A stretch of DNA of 64,000 nucleotides, taken from assembly GCA_023384675.1 (NCBI GenBank), contig JAHDVK010000002.1, positions 248,001 through 312,000 of the forward strand. The letters are read 5' to 3'. Under the pieces are notes generated by a model. The model saw nothing but the letters and a program-made list of their open reading frames with translations, was not told the DNA's origin and did not search any database. The stretch comes from Bryobacteraceae bacterium (GTDB lineage Bacteria; Acidobacteriota; Terriglobia; Bryobacterales; Bryobacteraceae). Positions 23,249 to 31,396 of the stretch are shown in pieces. The position numbers and the translations under genes were made by a program. Positions within the stretch are counted from its first letter, which is position 1, and each line of letters starts with the position of its first letter.

Positions 23249-24604
23249 TCAGGCCTTGGTTTCGAGAATGAACGCCGGCGCCATGCCGGTCAGCGTGCTG
23301 TAGCCGCCCGCGGAGGTGATGCGCGCCGAGCAGCCCTGGATTTTGCCGAGGAAGGCGTGGGGGTGCACCTCGACGTTCAACGGTTTGTAAACGATCTCGC
23401 CGTAGAGGTCCACGGGGAAGCTGACCGGGTGTTCGGGCACGCGCTGCTGCGCTACGTAGGAAGCGCGCACGGCCGTGCGGACGGCGCGGTCCCAGGCCTG
23501 TTCACTGGTGGCGGCGCCGTCCCAGGAGGGCAGTTCATCGTTGGTGGCGTCGTTGGGGCGCAGCACAAGTTGTTCGCGGTGTTCCATGAGGTACTTGGGC
23601 AGATCGACCGTCTTGCCGTCGGGCGCGGTGGCGCGGCCGAGGGTGACGACTCGCGTCCAGGGGATCGCGGCGGCGATGGCGTGGCGCTCGGCCGCGGGGA
23701 AGCCTTTGTTGACCTCAGGATCGGTGAGCAAGGCGAGCAGAGCGCGCTTGCGGGTGAGTTCGGTACGGAAGCTGTTCACCACGCAGACGCGGCGCTCGCG
23801 GTAAGCGCGCACCAGCGGATGGTGCAGGTCAAAGCGCATCAGGAATTCATGGGCGCGGAGGTTCCGGTAGATCACGTCGATACTGGCGCCGCCCGCGTAG
23901 AGCGTTCCGTCGCGGTAATCGAGATCGTCGGGCGCCACGATTTCGGTCCGATAGCCGTGCTTGCGGAAAAGCTCCACAAGCAGCATCGACTCGTGCGATT
24001 CAGCGGTTTCAAACGCCTGCTTGAACTCGAGCACGCCAATCACCGGCTCGCGCGAGCCGCCAAACTGCTTCCAGGCCTTGAGCAGCGCCTGGACCAGCGG
24101 GCGCGAGCCGCCGGTCTTGGAGAGCTTGAAGCGCTTCCGGATGTCCTTCACCGGCAGCGCGTCATAGAAGATGCTGGAAAGAGCTTCGTTGTAGAGTACG
24201 CCCGCGGGCAGGTCGGCCTGGCTCCCGGTCATGTGCAGGCTGCCGTTGTTGACCTGGGTGTCGAGCAGCGCGGCGACGGGGGCGGCGTAGCCCGGATCCA
24301 CCTGCGCAAGCATCTTCTCGGCTGGCAGCATCTCCATGCGGGCCATGAGCGCGGGGTTTTCGAGCGCCATGGTACGGACACGCTCAATGGCGGTGTTGAT
24401 CAGCTCCGCCGTCTTCATCAAATTGGTATACTGGCGGCGGCTGATGAAATGAGGGCGCAGAACCGGTGACACCGGCCGGCCGTTCACGATCAGGCGGTTC
24501 TCCGCCATCTCCGCGCGGATCTTCTCCAGCCAACCGGAGTTCCGGACGGTTTCGTTTTCCAGGAGCCGGTGATACCTGGCTACGGCTTCGTCCAATTGCG
24601 TCAT
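23249..24604 (-). CDS. Putative circularly permuted ATP-grasp-type protein
   Basis: A 451-residue cytoplasmic protein without signal peptide or membrane helices. The C-terminal stretch LPKYLMEHREQLVLRPNDATND and the later VDLYGEIVYKPLNVEVHPHAFLGKIQGCSARI resemble ATP-binding and metal-binding parts of circularly permuted type-2 ATP-grasp proteins; HESMLLVELFRKHGY and DVIYRNLRAHEFL also fit. Such enzymes ligate carboxylates to amines, but the substrate is unknown and the family call is from pattern only. A palindromic operator candidate lies 15 bases upstream of the ATG. Confidence 0.55.
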   Translation of the reverse strand: MTQLDEAVARYHRLLENETVRNSGWLEKIRAEMAENRLIVNGRPVSPVLRPHFISRRQYTNLMKTAELINTAIERVRTMALENPALMARMEMLPAEKMLAQVDPGYAAPVAALLDTQVNNGSLHMTGSQADLPAGVLYNEALSSIFYDALPVKDIRKRFKLSKTGGSRPLVQALLKAWKQFGGSREPVIGVLEFKQAFETAESHESMLLVELFRKHGYRTEIVAPDDLDYRDGTLYAGGASIDVIYRNLRAHEFLMRFDLHHPLVRAYRERRVCVVNSFRTELTRKRALLALLTDPEVNKGFPAAERHAIAAAIPWTRVVTLGRATAPDGKTVDLPKYLMEHREQLVLRPNDATNDELPSWDGAATSEQAWDRAVRTAVRASYVAQQRVPEHPVSFPVDLYGEIVYKPLNVEVHPHAFLGKIQGCSARITSAGGYSTLTGMAPAFILETKA

Positions 24605-24618
24605 AGTGCTCGCTGAAA

Positions 24619-24636
24619 TGAAAGTTTGAACTTTCA
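24619..24636. promoter_or_regulatory. Perfect palindrome TGAAAGTTTGAACTTTCA
   Basis: TGAAAGTT and AACTTTCA form perfect 8-base arms with a 2-base centre. It lies in the 123-base AT-rich divergent region between the ATP-grasp-like gene and the S46 peptidase gene, 15 bases from the former's start codon. The position suits an operator for a dimeric repressor. Confidence 0.5.
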
Positions 24637-24697
24637 GTATCGCATAGCGGGTCTACAAAAGGGAATAGCACTACAACGATAGAAGCTTTTAAGTCAA

Positions 24698-24703
24698 TAT
24701 AAT
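24698..24703 (+). promoter_or_regulatory. Candidate -10 box for the S46 peptidase gene
   Basis: A perfect TATAAT lies at 24698-24703 in an AT-rich stretch. No good -35 is seen. The implied start of transcription near 24710 falls after ATG 24707, which is why ATG 24728 is preferred for the peptidase. Confidence 0.4.
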
Positions 24704-24727
24704 AAAATGAGTTACAGTTCAAGTACC

Positions 24728-26791
24728 ATGCGCCGCCACCTGCTTGTGGCGGCTATGATTTTCGGAAGTTTGGCGGGCGTAGGGGCACGTGCCGATGAAG
24801 GCATGTGGCTTTTGAACCGATTCCCGGTAGACGAAGTGGCCAAGCGGCACCGCTTCAAAGCCACGCCTGAGTTCCTGAAGAGCCTGCAACTGAGCGCTGC
24901 GCGGTTCAACAACGGCGGGACCGCCTCATTCGTGAGCGCGAACGGGCTTCTGCTCACAAATCACCATGTTGGGGCAGACTGCATTCAAAAGGTCAGCTCA
25001 AGCGAAGCCGACTACATGAAGCATGGTTTCCTGGCGACCTCACGGACCGACGAAAAACGCTGCCCCGACCTTGAAGTGAATGTTTTGTTGGAGATCGAAG
25101 ATGTTACCGCTAAGGTTACGGAGGGAATTTCCGGCGATACGCCTGATGCGGAGGCGAACCGGTTGCGCAAGGCAAAGATGTCGGAGATTGAGAAGTCCTG
25201 CGCGGACTCCACCGGGCGGCGTTGCGACGTGGTGACGCTATTCAGCGGCGCTCAGTTCCATCTCTATCAATACAAAAGATATACCGACGTGCGGCTGGTG
25301 TTTGCGCCCGAGTTTGACGCTGCGTTCTTCGGCGGGGATCCGGAGAACTTCACTTATCCCCGGCATTGTCTGGACGCAGCGTTCTTCCGCGCCTACGAGG
25401 ACGGTGTCCCGGCGAAGGTCGAGCATTGGTTCAAATGGTCGAAGACGGGTGTGCGCGATGGGGAACTGGTGTTCGTGCCGGGTAACCCGGGCGCCACCGG
25501 CCGGCTGATGACTGTTGCCGAACTGGAGTTTACGGGGGAGATCGCGTATCCGTTGGTGTTGCGGCGGTTGAAGTCGATGATCGATGCGCTGGAAACCTAT
25601 ATCAGCCAGGGCGAAGAGCAGCGGCGCGTAGGCAGCGAGAATCTGTTTGGGCAGCAGAACAGCTTCAAGGCCATCAGCGGGTTTCAGCGAGGCCTCCAGA
25701 GCAAGTCGCTGATGGACCAGAAGCGCAAGGAAGAGAATCAGTTACGCCGTTCGATCGCGCGCGACCGCCAGCTTCGCGCCCGCACGGAGAAGCTCTGGGA
25801 TGAACTCGCGAGCGCCTACGGGAATCTGCGCGAATTCTACCCGCGGTACTACATGTTTGAATCCGGCGCGACTCGCGGCTCGGCGCTGATGGGACTCGCG
25901 CGCGGGATCGTTCGCTATGCCGGGGAGACGACGAAGCCGAACGAGGAACGGCTGCGCGAGTACGTGGAGACGGCGTTGCCCGCCCGGGAGCAGGCGATGT
26001 ATTCGCCCGCGCCCATGACGCCATCGATGGAGATGGCGGTTCTGGCCGATTATTTCACGTTTCTGGGCCGCGAACTGGGCTATTCCGACCCCGTGGTCGC
26101 CGCCCTGTTGAATGGCCGCACGCCGCTGGCCGCCGCCCGCCATGCCGTTGAAAACACGAAGATCATCAACGTGGAGGAGCGGCGGCGGCTGGCGAACGAT
26201 CCGGCGGCGGTGGCGTCCTCCAGCGACGGGATGATCCGGCTGGCACGGGCGTTGGACGGCCCGGCGCGCGAACTGCGCAAACGGTATGAGGACGAACTGG
26301 AGAGCGTGGAGGCTCGCGCCAAGACGGAGATCGCGCAAGCCCGGTTCGCGGTTTCGGGCGGCAGCGCCTATCCGGATGCGACTTTCACGCTGCGGGTGGC
26401 ATTTGGACCCGTGAAGGGTTACCGGAACGCGCAAGGGAGGCGGATTCCATGGGCGACGGACTTGGGCGGCAAGTTCCAGAAAGGGCGTGCCGAGGAGCCG
26501 TACCGGATTCCCGAGAGCTGGCTGAAAGCCAAGGATCAACTCCGGCTGTCAACGCCCTACAATTTCGTCAGCACCGCCGATACGCACGGAGGCAATTCGG
26601 GCAGCGCGACGGTCAACACGCAGGGTGAGGTGGTGGGGATTCTGTTCGACGGCAACATCGAAGGGCTGCCGAACCGGTTCGTTTACGCAGATCGCATGGC
26701 CCGGAGCGTCCATGTGGCGTCGCAGGCGATCATCGAGACGCTGCGGAAGGTTTACAAAGCTGAGCAGTTATTGACCGAACTCGGATTTTGA
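24728..26791 (+). CDS. S46-family dipeptidyl peptidase (DPP7/DPP11 type)
   Basis: A 687-residue exported serine peptidase that removes dipeptides from N-termini. The chymotrypsin-like triad parts are visible: His in GLLLTNHHVGADC, Asp in GGDPENFTYPRHCLD (family-conserved), and Ser in the GGNSGS motif of THGGNSGSATVNTQGEVVG near the C-terminus. A large helical insertion of about 250 residues separates the barrels, as in the family. The N-terminus RRHLLVAAMIFGSLAGVGARA is a signal peptide. ATG 24707 is an alternative start. Likely acts in the periplasm on peptides. Confidence 0.93.
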   Translation: MRRHLLVAAMIFGSLAGVGARADEGMWLLNRFPVDEVAKRHRFKATPEFLKSLQLSAARFNNGGTASFVSANGLLLTNHHVGADCIQKVSSSEADYMKHGFLATSRTDEKRCPDLEVNVLLEIEDVTAKVTEGISGDTPDAEANRLRKAKMSEIEKSCADSTGRRCDVVTLFSGAQFHLYQYKRYTDVRLVFAPEFDAAFFGGDPENFTYPRHCLDAAFFRAYEDGVPAKVEHWFKWSKTGVRDGELVFVPGNPGATGRLMTVAELEFTGEIAYPLVLRRLKSMIDALETYISQGEEQRRVGSENLFGQQNSFKAISGFQRGLQSKSLMDQKRKEENQLRRSIARDRQLRARTEKLWDELASAYGNLREFYPRYYMFESGATRGSALMGLARGIVRYAGETTKPNEERLREYVETALPAREQAMYSPAPMTPSMEMAVLADYFTFLGRELGYSDPVVAALLNGRTPLAAARHAVENTKIINVEERRRLANDPAAVASSSDGMIRLARALDGPARELRKRYEDELESVEARAKTEIAQARFAVSGGSAYPDATFTLRVAFGPVKGYRNAQGRRIPWATDLGGKFQKGRAEEPYRIPESWLKAKDQLRLSTPYNFVSTADTHGGNSGSATVNTQGEVVGILFDGNIEGLPNRFVYADRMARSVHVASQAIIETLRKVYKAEQLLTELGF

Positions 26792-26839
26792 GAATCCTAG
26801 CTCCGGTTTCTGTAACCTGAGCGCCAGCTACTTCATCTG

Positions 26840-27040
26840 CGAGAGTAGTGGAGGGGGAATCCTCCTCCGATCCTCCTCCGCGCGTACTGAGGTACGCTCC
26901 AAGCCACCAGGCGCGGCCCACCCCCGCGCCTCGCGCTTGGACCTGCGGATCCTCAGTCGAAGGCGTGGCACGCCGGTGGGTCGCGTCGTCCCCCCGACCC
27001 CTACCCGTCCCGCCGGTGCGCCCGCCGGGGAAGCTAACTT
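26840..27040. ncRNA. Structured intergenic region, possible RNA element
   Basis: The 252-base gap between two convergent genes is packed with hairpins: GCGTAC/GTACGC (26882-26897, 4-base loop); a two-part stem CCAAGC/GCTTGG (26899-26904 with 26935-26940) enclosing AGGCGCGG/CCGCGCCT (26909-26916 with 26924-26931); and, further right, GGGTCG/CGACCC. Frames on both strands are low-complexity and look non-coding. It could be a dispersed repeat or a structured RNA; orientation is unknown. Confidence 0.35.
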
Positions 27041-27043
27041 GAG

Positions 27044-28714
27044 CTACTCCAGCGCCCAATTCTTGCGTTCAATAAAGGTTTTCGGCTCGTAGGTGATGCC
27101 TTTGGCGAGTTTACGTTCTTCGTGGCGGGTGAGCCAGAGCATCATGGGCCCGAAGAGCCAGGAGGCGGTGAACGAGCCCATGCCGCCGCATTCGCGGCGG
27201 ACCTCGAGGCGCAGTTCGCGCACCTTGTCGGCCACCGTGTCGTTGGACAGCCGGAGGTGCTTCTCCATGGCCCAAAGCAGGGCCGAGTATTGGGTCCGCA
27301 AGTTCTTCATTTCACGTTCGAAACGGGCGCGGACGCGCGGTTCGGCGTGGGTGCGGTAGCGGCGGATGCCTTCGAGCGTAGTGCGGCAAATGCGGTACAA
27401 ACTGGGCCCATTTCGCTCAAAATCACGCCAAAAAGCGCGATCCAGGAACGTTTTTGACTCATCCCGGCTGATGAAGGGGTGCTTCCAGTTGAACTTGAAC
27501 TGTCCGTGGACGTCGGCGAGTTCCTCGTCGTCGAGCATCCGCCCCTGCTGCTTCATCTCGGCGTAGAGCGGTGTGCCGGGCAGCGGGGTATAGAGCATGA
27601 ACTGGTGGAAATCGGTCTCGTGGCCGCAGGCGTATTCGATTTCGCCGGCAATGTTCTCGGGCGTCTGGTGTTCCATGCCGACGATGGAGGAGCCGAGGAC
27701 GCGGATGCCATTGGCGCGGAGGTTGCGCGTGAGTTCGAGCGTGTCGGTTCCGCTCAGTTTGGCATAGCCCGAGCGAGGCGATTCCAGGCCCATCCAAACC
27801 CAGGAGATGCCGAGTTCGACGAGTTCCTCCATGGTGTATTGGCGGAGCGCGTTGGCGGAGCTGAAGACGTACAGTTCCCAACTCTTGTTGGCCTCGCGCA
27901 TGCAATCGAGCAGTTCCATGGCGCGCCTGCGGTGGAGCAGGAAGTTCTCGTCCATCATGAAAAAGGCGCGCAAGTGCATCGCCTTTTCGGCGGCTTCCAT
28001 GGCTTCGAAGACTTCGCGCCCGGTTTCGAGGAAGTTGATGTACTTGCCCTTGCCGCCATAGAAAGCCGAGGTGGTACAGAAGTTGCAGCCCAGCGGGCAG
28101 CCGACCGAGGGGATGATGGTGGCGGCGGTGGAGCCGATGTCGCCGGGCAGCTTGAGGCCCATGATGCGGTGGCCGAAGCCGGAGGCGATGGGGGGATGGG
28201 CGATGCGCGCGGCGGGGTCCTGATCGAGGAACCGGCGCATCCAACTGACGCCTTCGCCCTTGACGATATGGTCGGCGTCGATCATGGTGTCGAGGCCGGG
28301 GATGGCGGCGACATGTCCGCCAACGAGGACGCGCGCTTTGGGTGCGTGTTCGCGAACCAGGCGGCACATTTCGCGGACTTTGCCCACGTTGACGATGATC
28401 GAGCTGATGCCGACGACATCGTAGTGATTCCGCTTCAGTTCTTTGATGAAGCGCTCGCGGGTGGGGAAATCGAGGACGGTGGAGGGATTTTCAAGATTGG
28501 ACTGAAGGAACATGATGCCCCAGGAGCGGTGGAAGATCCGGAGAGAAAACGGACCCTGGGCGCGCGTCACCTGGTTGTGATATAGCTCCATGGGGTTGAT
28601 TTTGCGGCTGCCGAACTCATCGTCCTGGGCGTAGGGGCCGAAAACGGAGCTGAGCAGGACCCGGGCATGGCGGCCTGCGGGGTGCGTGGGCGTGAAACTT
28701 GGAAATACAGACAT
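27044..28714 (-). CDS. B12-binding-domain radical SAM protein
   Basis: A 556-residue iron-sulfur enzyme. A cobalamin-binding-type Rossmann domain precedes the barrel (about residues 85-195: YDVVGISSIIVNVGKV ... VLVGGHVAAIPG ... VKGEGVSWMRRFL) but lacks the DxHxxG base-off motif. The radical SAM cluster motif is C206-x3-C210-x2-C213 in GCPLGCNFC, followed by FFMMDENFLLHRRRAMEL and GMEHQTPENI. The C-terminal 180 residues are specific and basic. Substrate unknown; this class often modifies lipids, pigments or natural products. No clear partner gene adjoins. Confidence 0.88.
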   Translation of the reverse strand: MSVFPSFTPTHPAGRHARVLLSSVFGPYAQDDEFGSRKINPMELYHNQVTRAQGPFSLRIFHRSWGIMFLQSNLENPSTVLDFPTRERFIKELKRNHYDVVGISSIIVNVGKVREMCRLVREHAPKARVLVGGHVAAIPGLDTMIDADHIVKGEGVSWMRRFLDQDPAARIAHPPIASGFGHRIMGLKLPGDIGSTAATIIPSVGCPLGCNFCTTSAFYGGKGKYINFLETGREVFEAMEAAEKAMHLRAFFMMDENFLLHRRRAMELLDCMREANKSWELYVFSSANALRQYTMEELVELGISWVWMGLESPRSGYAKLSGTDTLELTRNLRANGIRVLGSSIVGMEHQTPENIAGEIEYACGHETDFHQFMLYTPLPGTPLYAEMKQQGRMLDDEELADVHGQFKFNWKHPFISRDESKTFLDRAFWRDFERNGPSLYRICRTTLEGIRRYRTHAEPRVRARFEREMKNLRTQYSALLWAMEKHLRLSNDTVADKVRELRLEVRRECGGMGSFTASWLFGPMMLWLTRHEERKLAKGITYEPKTFIERKNWALE

Positions 28715-28766
28715 TACGAACGCTTACTCCGATTGTAGCAGGTGGCGGCCCTTCGAACGCGGCAGG

Positions 28767-29681
28767 CTATCCCCGGCTTTTCTCGTTCAGCCGCGCCAGC
28801 GTTATGCCGCCCGGGTCGACGCGCCCGTCCGACTTCCCAAACTGCTTCGTCTGGAAGTGAGCGATCGCGGCAATCAGGCCGTTGTCGCCCATGCCGGGCA
28901 TGATCGGCCCAACCGGCTGCTTCGTGCCTCCCTCCGACTCGGGCACGCTATGCAGCAGATTCATAATGACGTGCTGATCGTTGGGCAGGTTCATGGCCGG
29001 CGAAGCGCCCACCGCCTGCACGATCGTCTTGGCCTGCTTCGCGGTTTTGCCGCCGGGTGTTGGGATCGCGGGCGGTTTCGTGCCGCCGTTGGTCTTCTGA
29101 TTCAACAGGGTGAGCGTCTTGCCGCCGGGGTCGACGCGGCCGTCGGCCTTGCCGAAATTGAAGTTTTGAAACCGGGTGATGGCGTCGATCAGCGGTCCAA
29201 GCGAATTGTGCAGGACGATCGCGGCTTCCAGTTCGCCCATCTCTGTTGTCGGACCGCCCTGGTTGGTTGGAACCGAGCGCAGGAGCTTGACCACCTTGAA
29301 CAGGTCGTTGGCCTGATTGGCGGCGGGCTGCTTGCCCACTGAACCGGAGATCGACACTCCCGCGGGTTTCTGTTTCCCGGGCTTCTTCGGCAGCGGCGGT
29401 TTCGTGCCCGAGTTGGTCTTGGCATTCAGGTGCTGCAGGGTTCTGCCGCCGGGGTCCACACGGCCGTCCGCCGTGCCGAAATTGAAGTTCTGGAAAAATA
29501 TGATCGCATCAGTCACGTCGCTGATGGATCCGCCCATACCGGGGATGAAGAAGTCGAGTGAACCGTGCGCTCCGCCCTGCGAATCCGGAATGGCATTCAG
29601 CAGGCCGATGATCTTATTCACATCGGTGACTTGATTCGGTGCGGGCTTGCTGCCGACGGCGGCAGAGATGGTAACAGCCAT
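28767..29681 (-). CDS. Three-repeat peptidoglycan-binding-like protein
   Basis: A 304-residue protein made of three copies of a roughly 85-residue unit joined by Pro/Lys-rich linkers. Each unit begins SxAVGxxPAxN, has a helix with LLxxVPxxxGG, then IxAIxxFQ, and ends FGxxDGRVDPGGxTLxxLN. The DGRVDPGGxTLxxLN ending is shared with peptidoglycan-binding-like domains found in lysozyme- and secretion-associated proteins. No signal peptide or catalytic domain is present. ATG 29681 is chosen because GGGA lies 6 bases upstream. Role unknown. Confidence 0.7.
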   Translation of the reverse strand: MAVTISAAVGSKPAPNQVTDVNKIIGLLNAIPDSQGGAHGSLDFFIPGMGGSISDVTDAIIFFQNFNFGTADGRVDPGGRTLQHLNAKTNSGTKPPLPKKPGKQKPAGVSISGSVGKQPAANQANDLFKVVKLLRSVPTNQGGPTTEMGELEAAIVLHNSLGPLIDAITRFQNFNFGKADGRVDPGGKTLTLLNQKTNGGTKPPAIPTPGGKTAKQAKTIVQAVGASPAMNLPNDQHVIMNLLHSVPESEGGTKQPVGPIMPGMGDNGLIAAIAHFQTKQFGKSDGRVDPGGITLARLNEKSRG

Positions 29682-29804
29682 GGCAATTCCCAATCCCTCA
29701 GACGTTTGGGCGAGTATAGCAGCTGCCGTGCGCGAGGACCAGCCATCGGAATATCGCTTATCAATGTGCCTTGGCGAAATCCGCCGGAATCGTGTTGCCG
29801 CTGG

Positions 29805-30782
29805 TCACAGCTTGACGAATTCGACACGGCGGTTCTGGGCGCGGCCGCGGGGGGTGTCGTTCGGTTCGAGGGGTTGGGTTTGGCCGAGGCCACGGGTTTC
29901 GAGCCGTTCCGGTCCGATGCGGTGGCGCTCGACGAGCGCGCGCTTCACGGATTCGGCGCGGCGGGCGGAGAGGTCGAGGTTGCGGGCGGGGTCGCCGGTG
30001 GAATCGGTGTGGCCTTCGATGCGGAGGCGCAGAGCGCCGCTCGCTTCGAGGGCCCGGGCGACGGACTCGATGACGGGGTAGGACTCCTGGCGCAGACGGT
30101 CGCTATTGACGTCGAAGTGAATGCCGTGGGAGACGTAGCGGCCGGTGGCGAGAAGGGTTTCGCTGAAATCGGGGCTGGATTCGGCGATGCGGGCGCGGAG
30201 CAGAGTGAAGGCTCCGCCTTCGGTGGGGTCCAACTCGAGCATGGCGAACTTGGGCGGCGCCAGCGTCACCTGGTTGACGTCGATGAGGCGCGCGCCGTTG
30301 AGGTAAATGCGCACGCGGCCTTCCTGGGTCCAGATCTGGAGGGAGTTGGGAGCGCCTTCGAGCCATTTACCCTGCGCGTCGCCCAGTTTCTCGTCTCCGG
30401 CCTTCAACTCAACCGCGGCGGCGTGATCATCGGGAAAGAAGACGATTTGCAGGACCAATTCGGGGTCGCCCGGGGAGGGGCCAAATTCCCAGCGGAGATC
30501 GCCCTGGTCCACCTTTTCGACCAGGAATTCCTGTTCGACAGTGAAGTTGGGGGGCCACTGGGTGATGTTGGGGGTGAGGCGGACGGTCTCGCTGGCGCGC
30601 AGGCGGCCGGGCACATCCAGCGCGACACCGGCGCCGCGGACCTTCCAGTGGGGCGGCGCGGCCCCCTTGCGCACATCGGTGAAATCGTCGTAGAGCAGTA
30701 GCCGGGCGCCGGGAACGAAGTCCCAGTCCTGGGCGGCGGCCCCCGCCAGAAGCATGAGCGGCAGCACGGTCCAAACACGCAT
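29805..30782 (-). CDS. OmpA-family outer-membrane/peptidoglycan-associated protein
   Basis: A 325-residue exported protein: signal peptide (VWTVLPLMLLAGAAAQ), a beta-sandwich-like region (about 20-200) with YDDFTDVRKGAAPPHW and FTVEQEF resembling concanavalin-type jelly rolls, and a C-terminal OmpA peptidoglycan-binding domain (about 215-325: IHFDVNSDRLRQES ... IEGHTDSTGDPARNLDLSARRAESVKRAL ... GRAQNRRVEF). The start is set by AAGGAGA 6 bases before ATG 30782. Anchors envelope to cell wall. Confidence 0.9.
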   Translation of the reverse strand: MRVWTVLPLMLLAGAAAQDWDFVPGARLLLYDDFTDVRKGAAPPHWKVRGAGVALDVPGRLRASETVRLTPNITQWPPNFTVEQEFLVEKVDQGDLRWEFGPSPGDPELVLQIVFFPDDHAAAVELKAGDEKLGDAQGKWLEGAPNSLQIWTQEGRVRIYLNGARLIDVNQVTLAPPKFAMLELDPTEGGAFTLLRARIAESSPDFSETLLATGRYVSHGIHFDVNSDRLRQESYPVIESVARALEASGALRLRIEGHTDSTGDPARNLDLSARRAESVKRALVERHRIGPERLETRGLGQTQPLEPNDTPRGRAQNRRVEFVKL

Positions 30783-30940
30783 AACCGGTCTCCTTATCTG
30801 AAATAAGGACCGGTTTGCGGACAATGTCAAGGGAGGAGCGGGGAAGCGGGAGAGGACGGACCTAAGAAAAAATCCCTAAAGATCTGAGTCAGTTTCGCGA
30901 GAAGAATTGTAGGGTGATTGCACTTCTATTACAGGAAGGG

Positions 30941-31360
30941 GTGTCCGTGGTTGTACTGTATCACCCCAATGGCCGGTCGCTGGAACTGGATCAGGAGTTG
31001 TGGCGGAAGGCGCTGGAGTGTGCGCGGGGGCAGGGCTGGCGTGCCACGGGCACGCTTGCGCCGCCGCAGACCTTGGGCGAGCGGGGCGTGGAGCGCTGGG
31101 ATGGGGGGTACGAGCAGCCGCTGGGACAGGAGGTAGTCCGGGAGGATGCGCGGCGGTTCGGGATGGCGCTTGGTTTGGCGGACCGGCGCGAGTTCGACCG
31201 GTTGCGGGAGTTCAGCCTGGAGGCTGGATTTATCGTCTGCGACGTGAATCCGACTCGCGCACCAGGGGCTGGTCTGGCGCAGTTGGGCCGGTATGTGGGA
31301 TGGCGGCGAGAGGCGGGGAAAGGCGCGACGGCGAAGCGCCGTCCGGGTTCCGAAGAGTAG
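30941..31360 (+). CDS. Hypothetical protein
   Basis: A 139-residue soluble protein that I do not recognise. It starts SVVVLYHPNGRSLELDQELWRKALECARGQGW and includes FGMALGLADRREFDRLREF and FIVCDVNPTRAPGAGLAQL; the tail is basic and low complexity. GTG 30941 has AGGAAGGG just upstream; GTG 30947 and a start at 30914 are possible. It sits between the OmpA-family gene (divergent) and the TonB-like gene, 37 bases from the latter, so may share its transcript. Confidence 0.55.
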   Translation: MSVVVLYHPNGRSLELDQELWRKALECARGQGWRATGTLAPPQTLGERGVERWDGGYEQPLGQEVVREDARRFGMALGLADRREFDRLREFSLEAGFIVCDVNPTRAPGAGLAQLGRYVGWRREAGKGATAKRRPGSEE

Positions 31361-31396
31361 AAACCCGCAGGCGGGGCGGCGCGCTATACTGCGAAG

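Noticed and set aside
27479-28585. 368-codon plus-strand frame opposite the radical SAM gene
   Set aside because: Antisense shadow without any domain; the minus-strand frame has the C-x3-C-x2-C cluster motif.
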